A stretch of 64,000 bases of DNA, from assembly GCF_002135415.1 (NCBI RefSeq), contig NZ_NEGJ01000004.1:124001-188000 (forward strand), written 5' to 3'. The translations under genes and the position numbers were made by a program. The stretch is from Acinetobacter sp. ANC 3832. GTDB taxonomy: Bacteria; Pseudomonadota; Gammaproteobacteria; Pseudomonadales; Moraxellaceae. Positions 9,871-17,673 of the stretch are shown here, in pieces (position 1 is the stretch's first letter; every line of letters begins with the position of its first letter). Below the pieces are notes generated by a model. The model was not told the origin of the DNA, searched no databases, and saw only the letters and a list, made by a program, of their open reading frames with translations.

Positions 9871-10797
9871 ATGAAATTCAAACTATCAAGTGTGCAACTC
9901 GGTTCTTTATTTGCACTCTGCGCTGCTTTTCTGTTTAGTACCAAAGCAATTTTTATTAAGCAGACCTATGCACTGTCACCATTAGTGGATGGCACTGTGT
10001 TAATGGCGCTCCGCATGGCAAGTGCACTGCCCTTTTTTCTATTAATTTGTTGGATCAATCGTGGGCATAACAGGAATATTCCAACAAAAGATTGGATACT
10101 GCTGATATTTGCAGGACTAATTGGCTATTACCTTTCAAGTTGGCTCGATTTTGCAGGCTTGATGTATATCAGCGCATCTTTAGAACGTATTATTTTATTC
10201 TTATACCCAACCCTAACCGTGATTGCATCAAGCATCATTTATAAGCAAGGTTTAAGTATTAAAAGCATCTTTGCAATCGCTTTAAGTTATGGCGGTACAG
10301 TGATTGTGATGTTACAAGAACAAAGCAGCATGCTGCATGAAGGCAAGTTTTGGTTAGGTGTAAGTCTGGTTTTTGCCAGTGCGATAAGCTTTGCATCTTA
10401 CTTATTGCTTACACCACGTTTAATCCAGCGCTTTGGTTCATGGAACTATACTGGCTTAGCTTTGAGTATCGCTTGTATTGGCACGCTTACACATTATGTC
10501 ATTGCGACACCAAATCCAATTGGCTTACTCAGCCAACTTCCTCAAGAAGTCATTTGGTATGGTATTGCACTCGGTTTATTGGTGACCGTTCTACCGACTA
10601 TTTTAATTGCACAAAGTATTTCCCGTCTGGGTGCGGCACAATCCGCAATGATCGGATCAATTGGTCCAATTTTAACGATTATCTTAGCTGTTGCATTTTT
10701 AGGTGAACATATGAATGCGATACAATGGTTTGGTTGCTTACTCAATATCATCGGTGTCATGATGATTACCTTATCTAAAAAGAAACTCGCCCATTAA
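9871..10797 (+). CDS. DMT-superfamily (EamA) transporter
   Basis: About 309 residues with ten predicted membrane helices in two EamA repeats: the first from SVQLGSLFALCAAFLFSTKAIF, the second from the FWLGVSLVFASAISFASYLL region onward, with the repeat-end signature IGSIGPILTIILAVAFLGE. EamA proteins export metabolites or drugs; the substrate is unknown. Starts at ATG 9820 and 9871 are possible. I chose 9871 because a TATACT -10-like element at 9803-9808 would put the transcript start near 9815, leaving no leader for the earlier ATG. The next gene follows by 12 bp. Confidence 0.85.
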   Translation: MKFKLSSVQLGSLFALCAAFLFSTKAIFIKQTYALSPLVDGTVLMALRMASALPFFLLICWINRGHNRNIPTKDWILLIFAGLIGYYLSSWLDFAGLMYISASLERIILFLYPTLTVIASSIIYKQGLSIKSIFAIALSYGGTVIVMLQEQSSMLHEGKFWLGVSLVFASAISFASYLLLTPRLIQRFGSWNYTGLALSIACIGTLTHYVIATPNPIGLLSQLPQEVIWYGIALGLLVTVLPTILIAQSISRLGAAQSAMIGSIGPILTIILAVAFLGEHMNAIQWFGCLLNIIGVMMITLSKKKLAH

Positions 10798-10809
10798 TCT
10801 GGATTAGAC

Positions 10810-11682
10810 ATGCATTTTCGAATTGTTTCACCTAGCGCTTGTGTTGATATTGAAAAAATAGAACTCGCACAAAACTTACTGGAACGTTTAGGTCACCAAG
10901 TTTCATTAGCAGAACATGTTTTTGCTCAATATCGTTATTTGGCAGGAACAGTAGAACAACGTATTGCTGATCTCAAAAAAGCATGTTTAGACCCAAATGT
11001 AGATGCAATTTGGTGCGCTCGCGGTGGCACAGGCGCTGCTGAATTAGTGCCTTATTTAGCTGATTGGATTTTGAATAAGCCAGTAGTTGGCTATTCAGAC
11101 AGTACCGTTTTATTAAATTATGTTGCAATGCATGGCGGGCAAGCTTTGCATGGTCCAGTCTTTCAAGAAATTGCAGTGAAAAACTTGGACAATGAACCGC
11201 TTTCATATGATGCATTAAAGGTCATTAGCTTAGTTGCAACAGATTCCAATAAAATCAATCATTATCCGCTTTGTGGATTTAATGTTTTCACTCAACATCA
11301 TGATTTAGCTAACCTAAAAACTGTTGGTGGAAATTTAACAGTCCTTTCCACATTGCAAGGCACTTCAAATGCTTTACAACTTACACAGCCAAGTATTTTA
11401 CTGCTTGAGGATGTAGGTGAACCTTACTACCGCTTAGAGCGTTGCTTTGTACAGCTCCTACAAAGTATTGATACGACACAACTCAAAGCTGTGGTCTTGG
11501 GTGATTTCTATCAATGCCCACAAAAAAATGTTCCCCATTCAATTGCTGAGATTTTTTCGGAACATCTTCAGTCCTTAGATATTCCACTTTATCAATGTGA
11601 TTGGTTTGGTCATGGTGAGTACAATCGTCCATTTTGGATTGGAGCATCTGCATCCATTCAAGATTCACAACTCATCATCTAA
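10810..11682 (+). CDS. ldcA: Muramoyltetrapeptide LD-carboxypeptidase (peptidase S66)
   Basis: The 290-residue product matches S66 LD-carboxypeptidases, which remove the terminal D-Ala from muropeptide tetrapeptides in the cytoplasm during cell-wall recycling. WCARGGTGAAEL near residue 70 and VVGYSDSTVLLNY near 93 (nucleophile Ser in GYSDST) are diagnostic. LLLEDVGEPYYRLER near 198 carries the catalytic Glu, and FGHGEYNRPFWIGA near the C-terminus the catalytic His. It directly follows the EamA gene and overlaps the 3' end of soxR on the other strand by 18 bp. Confidence 0.93.
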   Translation: MHFRIVSPSACVDIEKIELAQNLLERLGHQVSLAEHVFAQYRYLAGTVEQRIADLKKACLDPNVDAIWCARGGTGAAELVPYLADWILNKPVVGYSDSTVLLNYVAMHGGQALHGPVFQEIAVKNLDNEPLSYDALKVISLVATDSNKINHYPLCGFNVFTQHHDLANLKTVGGNLTVLSTLQGTSNALQLTQPSILLLEDVGEPYYRLERCFVQLLQSIDTTQLKAVVLGDFYQCPQKNVPHSIAEIFSEHLQSLDIPLYQCDWFGHGEYNRPFWIGASASIQDSQLII

Positions 11683-12186
11683 AGTCTTAGCCTCTATGGC
11701 ATCTTGATTTAATAATGTGGTCAGAACATCTTGGAAATGTGCCCCTGCAGATTCCTGTGCAAATTGATCTTCTGGATTACGTAATGGGCATTGCTTCAAA
11801 GAAAGACATCCACAACCAATACATTTATCTAACTGCTGTCTTAGTTGTAATAAGCGAATAATATGCTGATCTAATTGAGCTTGCCACTTCTGCGACATCT
11901 TTTGCCAATCTTGCTTTGTGGCAACATCATGCTTAGGCAATACTGAAAATGCATCTTTCACTTGTTGCAGGCTGATTCCGACTTGTTGCGCAACTTTAAT
12001 AATGGCGATTCGCCTTAACATTGCCCGTTGATAACGGCGCTGATTACCAACAGTTCGTGTACTCCAAATCAACTCTTTTTCTTCATAAAAGCGAATTGCA
12101 GGCACACTCACATCACTACGTTCAGCAAGTTCTCCAATACTCAGCCATTGGCTTAACGATTTAGAATCATCATTTTTTCCTATCAA
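11665..12186 (-). CDS. soxR: Redox-sensitive transcriptional activator SoxR
   Basis: A MerR-family regulator of 173 residues. The winged-helix part (WLSIGELAERSDVSVPAIRFYEEK) is followed by a dimerisation helix and the [2Fe-2S] ligand motif CIGCGCLSLKQC near residues 121-132, which is specific to SoxR. Oxidation of the cluster by redox-cycling compounds activates transcription from promoters with an over-long spacer. The only start I can find in the frame is TTG at 12186, preceded by an AGAAG-like ribosome site. The divergent promoter carries a near-perfect SoxR box 12 bp away. Confidence 0.96.
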   Translation of the reverse strand: MIGKNDDSKSLSQWLSIGELAERSDVSVPAIRFYEEKELIWSTRTVGNQRRYQRAMLRRIAIIKVAQQVGISLQQVKDAFSVLPKHDVATKQDWQKMSQKWQAQLDQHIIRLLQLRQQLDKCIGCGCLSLKQCPLRNPEDQFAQESAGAHFQDVLTTLLNQDAIEAKTLDDEL

Positions 12187-12193
12187 TTTCTTC

Positions 12194-12224
12194 TTGACCT
12201 CAAGTTAACTTGAGCTTTGATACT
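12194..12224 (+). promoter_or_regulatory. SoxR-dependent promoter with SoxR box
   Basis: The sequence CCTCAAGTTAACTTGAGC (12198-12215) matches the known soxS operator CCTCAAGTTAACTTGAGG in 17 of 18 positions. It sits between a -35 TTGACC (12194-12199) and a -10 GATACT (12219-12224) separated by 19 bp, the lengthened spacer characteristic of SoxR/MerR promoters. It reads toward the Rid-family gene and the MFS transporter. Confidence 0.92.
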
Positions 12225-12242
12225 AACAAAATTCTTAAACTA

Positions 12243-12686
12243 ATGATGCACAATATGATGAACTCAAAGCATGGATTCCCACTCAAGTCATTTGAATTGA
12301 TTAACCCAAATACACTTTATAATCCACGACCATTTGCGTATAGTCACATCGCTGAAGTAAAACACTTTTTACGTATACTTCACATCTCAGGACAAGGTGG
12401 TGAAAACCAACGAGGACAATTATCTCAAAGTTTTGCAGAACAAACCCAACAAACTTTTTTAAATTTAAAAAGTGCGTTGGAAGCAGCAGATGCATCACTT
12501 TTAGATATTGCAGTATTAAGAATTTTAGTGGTCGATCACAGCCCTAAAAAGCACCAGTTTTTAATTCAGGAAATGCAACAACTTTGGAAAGATCAAACTT
12601 TCCCTGCTTGTACCCTTATTCCTGTTCCGTGTCTTGCTCTACCCAGTATGCTCATTGAAATTGAAGCTACTGCATATTGTATTTAA
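12243..12686 (+). CDS. Rid family (YjgF/RidA-like) protein
   Basis: About 147 residues with the Rid fold pattern: NPNTLYNPRPFAYSHIAEV at the N-terminus, LHISGQGGENQRGQL, FLNLKSALEAADASLLDIAVLRILVVDH, and a C-terminal IPVPCLALPSMLIEIEATA. Canonical RidA hydrolyses reactive enamines/imines and needs an Arg near residue 105; in this divergent member the corresponding region reads CTLIPVPCL, so activity is uncertain. The SoxR-type promoter would start transcription near 12231, which rules out the upstream TTG at 12210 and favours ATG 12243 or one of the ATGs just after. It is followed 21 bp later by an MFS exporter. Confidence 0.85.
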   Translation: MMHNMMNSKHGFPLKSFELINPNTLYNPRPFAYSHIAEVKHFLRILHISGQGGENQRGQLSQSFAEQTQQTFLNLKSALEAADASLLDIAVLRILVVDHSPKKHQFLIQEMQQLWKDQTFPACTLIPVPCLALPSMLIEIEATAYCI

Positions 12687-12707
12687 CAGAACAAGTTCGG
12701 GAATTTT

Positions 12708-13898
12708 ATGAATCCTTCTCTCGATATCAGCCAAAATAAACCCTTATTATGGTTGATGGCAATTGCTTGCGGTTTATGCGCAGGTGCAAACTACTATTGC
12801 CAACCTTTAGTACATTCCATTCAACTATATTTCAATGTTCCTGAATCACAAGTTGCGTTAACCGTGACTTTTGCTCAAGTCTCCTATGCCCTTGGACTTT
12901 TATTTATTGTTCCAATGGGCGACATTGTCAATAAAACCAAATTCATTCCTCTACTCATGTTTTTTGCTGCTATTGGCTTATTAATTTGTGCTTTTGCGGT
13001 GAATTTACCCATGCTTTGGGTCGGAACCATTATTGCCGGATTATTTTCGGTTGCAGCTCAAGTGTTGATTCCATTGGCAACTATGGCAGTCAAACCTGAA
13101 AAAACAGGAGAAGTTGTTGGCTTCCTCATGAGTGGTTTATTGGTCGGTCTATTACTTTCAACCAGTTTGGCGGGATTACTTTCTAATTTATTTAATTGGA
13201 AACTAATTTATATCGTCAGTGCTGTACTCATGCTGATTATCGCATTTTTACTTAAAGCAAAATTGCCCCAAGTACCGATCATGAAAATGAGTTATGCCAA
13301 AATTTTCCAATCTATGGGAAGTTTAATGAAAGAAGAACGTCGTTTGCTCTATCGTTCTTTAATTGGTGGCTTTGCTTTTGCAGCGATGAGCATCTTATTT
13401 TCAACCATTGCTGTGTTACTCACTTCCGAACCTTTCAATCTGCCCGATGTTCTCGTCGGTGTAGCCACTTTAATTGGTGTATTTGGCGCTTTATCTACGA
13501 CAAAAATTGGGAAAATTGCAGACCGTGGATATACTAAGACACTAACATGGGCAGGTATAGCTACACTTGCCATCAGTTGGATCTTCCTTTATTTCGGTGG
13601 TCAATCTCTCATCAGCTATATTATTGGTTATGGTGTGATTAACTTTGGTTTAGCAACAGTGCATAGTAGTAATCAAAATATTATCTTTCGCTTACGACCT
13701 GATGCTAAATCACGTATTAACTCGATTTATATGACTTTCTACTTTATTGGTGGCGCATGTGGATCTGCGCTTGGCGTTTACGCATGGCATCATGGTGGAT
13801 GGTCGATGACTTGTCTGGTCGGGCTTTGTTTAGTGATTGGTTCAGCTTTCTTTGCGCTATTGGATATGCTTTATCATTCAAAAACTCAAATCGCTTAG
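12708..13898 (+). CDS. MFS transporter, probably SoxR-controlled
   Basis: A 396-residue major facilitator with 12 predicted helices and a central loop near residue 190-210. It begins LLWLMAIACGLCAGANYYCQPL, typical of the drug/sugar-efflux subgroup of MFS proteins. It follows the Rid-family gene by 21 bp and shares its SoxR-type promoter, so induction by redox-cycling drugs and export of a toxic compound are likely inferences. A terminator follows. Confidence 0.9.
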   Translation: MNPSLDISQNKPLLWLMAIACGLCAGANYYCQPLVHSIQLYFNVPESQVALTVTFAQVSYALGLLFIVPMGDIVNKTKFIPLLMFFAAIGLLICAFAVNLPMLWVGTIIAGLFSVAAQVLIPLATMAVKPEKTGEVVGFLMSGLLVGLLLSTSLAGLLSNLFNWKLIYIVSAVLMLIIAFLLKAKLPQVPIMKMSYAKIFQSMGSLMKEERRLLYRSLIGGFAFAAMSILFSTIAVLLTSEPFNLPDVLVGVATLIGVFGALSTTKIGKIADRGYTKTLTWAGIATLAISWIFLYFGGQSLISYIIGYGVINFGLATVHSSNQNIIFRLRPDAKSRINSIYMTFYFIGGACGSALGVYAWHHGGWSMTCLVGLCLVIGSAFFALLDMLYHSKTQIA

Positions 13899-13933
13899 TA
13901 CCACGTCTAAGTTCTATTTAAGATAAATACTAG

Positions 13934-13960
13934 ACCTCCCTTTTAAACGGGAGGTTTTTT
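13934..13960 (+). terminator. Terminator after the MFS gene
   Basis: An ACCTCCC / GGGAGGT stem followed by six T lies 36 bp after the MFS stop. It probably also serves the convergent gene at 13964. Confidence 0.88.
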
Positions 13961-13963
13961 GAA

Positions 13964-14608
13964 TTAAGAAACTTGTACCACTGGATAAAATGGCATACCT
14001 AAATCTAAGGTTTTGGCATTTTCTAAAAGTACATAAATAAAGACAGGCAACAAGGCAGATAAAATATTACATGCATCTTGCAACTGTTTACGATTTACAG
14101 AGCTATTATATGTTGCTCCGCCATGCATGATCTGATTTCGTAAAGTATAAAGACGATTGAAAATTACAAATAAAATATCTACTGTATCTTTTTCTTGCAG
14201 TGCTCGACTGACCTTATTCTTCTCTTTATTAAAATCTTCTTTCCATGCCAATTCGCTGACTTTTTTATTTTGATAATCCCAGAACGATTGAAAAACATAA
14301 GGGTTATCTAATAAAAGTCGAATTGGCTGACTAAATTTTTCCCAAATAATATTATAAATTTTATGTTCATCGTCAGCACGACAGATCACCGTTAAAAACT
14401 GTCGAAAAGATTGTCGATCTTGAATTACACCTAAATCTTGAGCATAGATGGCATTAAACGATACCCAAAGACCAATAAACTTTAGATCAAGATCATTATC
14501 GAGTTCAACGGATTTTTTTAACCAACTTAATCCACGATGAATCCTTAAATTGAATTGATCTGATTGTTCACACTTTTTACTTTTGAATATTTCTTCTAAA
14601 ACCAACAT
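13964..14608 (-). CDS. HEPN-like hypothetical protein
   Basis: About 214 residues, soluble, rich in aromatic and charged residues. Near residue 165 there is LRNQIMHGGAT. This matches the RNxxxH signature of HEPN domains of the Apea/MAE-28990 type, and the helical surroundings (VELDNDLDLKFIGLWVSFNAIY) fit. HEPN proteins are often RNases or nucleotide-binding helical bundles. ATG at 14608 is preceded by GGGGA, so I prefer it to an upstream TTG. It is the last chromosomal gene before dusA and lies outside the prophage. Confidence 0.6.
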   Translation of the reverse strand: MLVLEEIFKSKKCEQSDQFNLRIHRGLSWLKKSVELDNDLDLKFIGLWVSFNAIYAQDLGVIQDRQSFRQFLTVICRADDEHKIYNIIWEKFSQPIRLLLDNPYVFQSFWDYQNKKVSELAWKEDFNKEKNKVSRALQEKDTVDILFVIFNRLYTLRNQIMHGGATYNSSVNRKQLQDACNILSALLPVFIYVLLENAKTLDLGMPFYPVVQVS

Positions 14609-14748
14609 GATTTTCCCCAATCATTATTCTTTTCATCTTCAACATATCCAGTTTTTACTTTGCTCACAATGCGACCAAGGTGAATATTTTTAATTTTTAA
14701 GGATATGAATCATATGGTTAAAGTCATCTAATAATACTACCCATTCAG

Positions 14749-14782
14749 TTGACTGTCGCTTTTAGCATAAACCACGTATAAT
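14749..14782 (+). promoter_or_regulatory. Original chromosomal dusA promoter region (now orphaned)
   Basis: A perfect -10 TATAAT (14777-14782) lies 38 bp before the old dusA ATG at 14820. TTGACT at 14749-14754 is the best -35 by sequence, but the spacing of 22 bp is long, so the true -35 may be weaker. The prophage has separated this promoter from the complete dusA. Confidence 0.55.
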
Positions 14783-14819
14783 TCTGCGCTCTCGATTTTT
14801 TACGTTTTAGGTCTCATTT

Positions 14820-14888
14820 ATGTCTTCAATCCACTCTTTACAACCACGTATTTCGGTTGCGCCTATGATGGACTGGACTAAAAACTAA
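14820..14888 (+). pseudogene. dusA: Truncated 5' end of dusA left by prophage integration
   Basis: An ATG at 14820 starts MSSIHSLQPRISVAPMMDWT and then reads two element-derived codons and a stop (22 residues). The part from PRISVAPMMDWT is identical to the start of the intact dusA at 56.65 kb. This is the original start of the gene, cut off when the element inserted. Confidence 0.93.
14844..14878. repeat. attL (dusA core repeat, left copy)
   Basis: Bases 14844-14872 are identical to 56654-56682 (29 bp, starting CCACGTATTTCGG). After one mismatch, five more bases match. The repeat covers dusA codons for PRISVAPMMDW, the recognised target of the dusA-specific integrase family. Confidence 0.93.
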
Positions 14889-14933
14889 ACAAAAATAATA
14901 TTAATTAATAACTTATAACGACAAAACGTAAAA

Positions 14934-14953
14934 TAGTAGCAACGTAGTTGCAA
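14934..14953 (+). repeat. Candidate integrase arm-type site, left arm
   Basis: TAGTAGCA-N3-TAGTTGCAA lies 62 bp from the att core and recurs in the same orientation at 56527-56546, 108 bp from the core in the other arm. A half copy TAGTAGC is at 15266-15272. Paired direct repeats in both arms are expected of tyrosine-integrase attP sites; the assignment is inference. Confidence 0.5.
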
Positions 14954-15238
14954 AAACCACTAAAAAACCAACTAAATAGCTAAATTAAATACATATCAAT
15001 TAATTACTAAATATCTGAATTTTAAATAAAAAAACACTAAGCCTAAGCATTGTATTTAAGAGATTTTATCTTAATACTATCACTCAAAAAGCATCATTTA
15101 TTTCATCTAAATTACTTATAACAATTGATATGAATATAGCAATGATCTGTATTGATATGCGTAATTAATTTAAAAGGTTGAGTAGATATTTTTGAAATAA
15201 AATGCATTAGGCTAAAATTTCACATCATAAAAAAAACA

Positions 15239-15505
15239 GGTTACTTTGGTTACCAACAATTAAAATAGTAGCTATCTATATGTATTTATTAATATTATAT
15301 CTATTTTATAAAAGTTACTTTTAGGTTACTTTGAGGTTACCAGTAACCCGTTTTTCAGGTTACCAATAGTAACCTATTAAATATTTGTTTTTACTATATT
15401 TATTAATTTTAAAAGTGCTCTGGTAACCCGTGGTAACCTAATAAAAGTTACCACTTTTTATTATATAAATTAACAATTTAAGTATTACTTAAAGCCTTGG
15501 TAACC
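15239..15505. repeat. GGTTACC / GGTAACC array (about 11 copies)
   Basis: Copies or near copies start at 15239, 15248, 15324, 15335, 15343 (reverse), 15358, 15369 (reverse), 15422 (reverse), 15432 (reverse), 15447 (forward) and 15499 (reverse). The left half is mostly GGTTACC and the right half mostly its complement GGTAACC, so the array has overall mirror symmetry about 15366. Pairs AGGTTACTTT-GGTTACC occur at 15238 and 15323. Such spacing looks like clustered protein-binding sites; the function is unknown. Confidence 0.75.
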
Positions 15506-15697
15506 TAAATTGAACTTTTATTTTTAGAGTTAATAAAATAAGTAATTAGTTCTCTTTATTCTATTTTTTTAAATCGCATCAAACTGCATCTATTTGCATC
15601 AAAAATAACAAACAATAATTGAGCTAATCCCTATTAGACATAGGCTTCTTACGAAATTTATCATTGCATCAAAAACGAGACATTTAGTAAGTGTGCA

Positions 15698-15716
15698 GGT
15701 GGGAGAGGAGACTGCG
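15698..15716. other. Possible cos site (weak)
   Basis: A purine-rich GC patch ending in ACTGCG stands out from AT-rich surroundings and lies on the portal side of the genome, where P2-like phages have cos. Its resemblance to the P2 cos overhang is only by eye. Confidence 0.2.
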
Positions 15717-15805
15717 TTTGGCTCCTAAATTCAAAAATCATTACAGCAATAGATGGCTATCTTCAATGCATTTGATATTTATCTAAATTTGCAAAAGATA
15801 CGGAT

Positions 15806-15831
15806 AAGCCCACAGGATGTTGGGCTTTTTT
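15806..15831 (+). terminator. Terminator, left copy of a repeated hairpin flanking the resistance cargo
   Basis: AGCCCA / TGGGCT stem with loop CAGGATGT and a T run. The same hairpin, preceded by the same ACGGA, recurs at 20431-20460. Confidence 0.8.
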
Positions 15832-15972
15832 ATTCGTAATTATTTTCTCTACTACAAGTGTCAAATTTAAGAAAAACTTATAACGCTGAATTTTTAAAAT
15901 TTGACATATATAAATTATTGAGTAATTATATTGCTATCAATTTAATTGCTAGCTAAACAAATAGGCACTATG

Positions 15973-16398
15973 ATGAGCACTCTATATTCAACACAAGTTA
16001 AAGCAGTTGGCGGTCGTAACGGAAATGTACATAGCCAGGATGATTTATTAAATCTTAATCTTTCTTTACCAAAAGAATTAGGTGGTAAAGGTAATGCAAC
16101 AAACCCTGAACAATTATTTGCAGCTGGTTATGCATCTTGTTTTGGTAATGCTGTCATCCATGTATCAAGAAATAAAAATAATAAAGTTCGCGATAATGAT
16201 ATTGAAGTAATTGCTACAGTTGGGATGAAATCAAATGATCAGGGCGGTTTCGCTTTAACAGTAGCACTTGATGTAACGATTGCAGATCTAGATCAAAAAA
16301 CTGCTGAATTAATTGTCAGTGAAGCAGATAAGGTTTGCCCTTACTCGAATGCAATTCGAGGTAATATAGACGTATCGCTCACTGTAAAAACTCGATAA
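15973..16398 (+). CDS. ohr: Organic hydroperoxide resistance protein (Ohr/OsmC family)
   Basis: The 141-residue product is a thiol peroxidase of the Ohr subgroup. The peroxidatic Cys56 sits in YASCFGNAV and the resolving Cys122 in KVCPYSNA, both as in characterised Ohr enzymes. It reduces organic and fatty-acid peroxides in the cytoplasm, using lipoylated partners. ATG 15973 gives the standard N-terminus MSTLYSTQVKA. ohrR follows 10 bp later, the usual ohr-ohrR pairing, and the gene lies inside the phage's resistance cargo. Confidence 0.95.
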   Translation: MSTLYSTQVKAVGGRNGNVHSQDDLLNLNLSLPKELGGKGNATNPEQLFAAGYASCFGNAVIHVSRNKNNKVRDNDIEVIATVGMKSNDQGGFALTVALDVTIADLDQKTAELIVSEADKVCPYSNAIRGNIDVSLTVKTR

Positions 16399-16408
16399 AG
16401 ATTTCTAT

Positions 16409-16840
16409 ATGTCTAATGATCATCTAAAGCTAGATAAGCAGTTATGTTTTCCTTTGTATGCTGCATCAAACTTACTAGTAAAAGTATATAGGCCTTTACT
16501 GGAACCTTTAGGTCTTACTTATTCCCAATATTTAGTAATGCTTGTGTTATGGGAACGTGATTCTGTAAGTGTAGGTGATCTTGGACATTGCTTGTATTTA
16601 GATAGTGGTACTTTGACGCCATTACTTAAGCGTATGGAAAGCTCTGGTTTTATTAACCGCCGAAGAGACTCTAATGATGAACGAAGAGTTTTAGTATCGC
16701 TTACGACTAAAGGGTCAGAGATAAAGGAACTTGCTGTAGATATTCCCAATAAACTTTCCGAACAGTTAAATATATCTGATATTGGCGAATTAAGAAGTGA
16801 AATACAGTCATTAGTCCAATCACTGGCAAAAGCCGTATAA
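16409..16840 (+). CDS. ohrR: MarR-family organic-peroxide sensor OhrR
   Basis: A 143-residue MarR winged-helix repressor. The N-terminal sensing cysteine (Cys13 in DKQLCFPLYAAS) is the OhrR hallmark, and the DNA-binding part shows LDSGTLTPLLKRMESSGFINRRRDSNDERRV. Oxidation of the Cys by organic peroxides releases the DNA and induces ohr. It is co-transcribed with ohr. Confidence 0.94.
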   Translation: MSNDHLKLDKQLCFPLYAASNLLVKVYRPLLEPLGLTYSQYLVMLVLWERDSVSVGDLGHCLYLDSGTLTPLLKRMESSGFINRRRDSNDERRVLVSLTTKGSEIKELAVDIPNKLSEQLNISDIGELRSEIQSLVQSLAKAV

Positions 16841-16939
16841 ATCTTTATTAGATATAATAATACTTTTATAAATAAGGGATCGACTTATAAAAGTAATCTA
16901 GATAATTAAACCATTCAATTTTAAAAGGCAGAAATTGTT

Positions 16940-17572
16940 TTGATTACATTGCACCATTTAGACCAATCACGTTCTTTTCGTATACTTTGGTTATTGGAAG
17001 AAATTAAACAACCATATGAGCTAAAAAAATATTATCGAGACTCAATCACTCATTTAGCTCCAGAATCTTTAAAAGACATCCATGCATTGGGTAAATCTCC
17101 AGTGATTGAATGGAATGGAAAAGTAATTATTGAATCTGGTGCAATTGTTGAATTATTAATTCAAAAACTAGCGCCTCAGTTAGCTCCTGCTCTTGATGAA
17201 TCAGATTATGCGGATTATTTACAATGGATTCATTTTTCTGAAAGTTCGGCAATGGTGCCTTACTTGTTAAAAATATTTAATTCTATTGAGAGTCAACATG
17301 GCACTAATTTAGTATTTTTAGAGAATTATGCTCAAGTAGAATTTGACAAAGTTTTTAGTTTTTTAAATAACTATTTAGAAAATAAACAATACTTTGTTTC
17401 CAATCGCTTAACTGGTGCAGATTTTATGATGGGCTTTGCATTAAATAGTCTAATTTATACATTAAATCAAGCGGAAAATTATCCTCATATTAAAAGTTAT
17501 GTGGATGGTTTAACAAAGCTAGATAGTTGGAAAAATGCTATTGAAATTGAAAACTCTTTAAGTTTAAAGTGA
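16940..17572 (+). CDS. Glutathione S-transferase family protein
   Basis: About 210 residues with an N-terminal thioredoxin-like domain (ITLHHLDQSRSFRILWLLEEI, then GKSPVIEWNGKVIIESGAIVELL with the conserved cis-Pro and Ser for glutathione binding) and a helical C-terminal domain (YFVSNRLTGADFMMGFAL). The conserved N-terminus begins at a TTG codon (16940) preceded by AAGGCAG, so TTG is the likely start. It probably helps detoxify electrophiles or peroxides alongside ohr. A terminator follows. Confidence 0.88.
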   Translation: MITLHHLDQSRSFRILWLLEEIKQPYELKKYYRDSITHLAPESLKDIHALGKSPVIEWNGKVIIESGAIVELLIQKLAPQLAPALDESDYADYLQWIHFSESSAMVPYLLKIFNSIESQHGTNLVFLENYAQVEFDKVFSFLNNYLENKQYFVSNRLTGADFMMGFALNSLIYTLNQAENYPHIKSYVDGLTKLDSWKNAIEIENSLSLK

Positions 17573-17610
17573 GAAAATTAAACATGCTTAAAGTTTAAAA
17601 TTTGATAAAA

Positions 17611-17635
17611 AAGGGAGCTTAAAGCTCCCATTTTT
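17611..17635. terminator. Bidirectional-looking terminator between gst and arsH
   Basis: Stem GGGAGCTT / AAGCTCCC followed by TTTTT on the plus strand and preceded by an A run, so it can serve both the gst gene and the convergent ars operon. Confidence 0.85.
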
Positions 17636-17673
17636 GACTTCGCATAAGGTGTATTATGTTAATTTTAGAAAAG

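Larger units (their letters stand above)
14889..15805. other. Non-coding left arm of the prophage
   Basis: About 0.9 kb without a gene. It holds a candidate integrase arm site (14934-14953), an 11-copy GGTTACC-type array (15239-15505), three GCATC motifs in a row near 15574-15607 and a further one near 15666, and a short GC-richer patch at 15691-15725. The rest is very AT-rich. Confidence 0.6.

Noticed and set aside
9618..9944. A minus-strand frame of 108 codons before the EamA gene
   Set aside because: It overlaps the EamA coding start in antisense and has unnatural composition (many Lys/Asn/Phe/Cys from AT-rich non-coding DNA).
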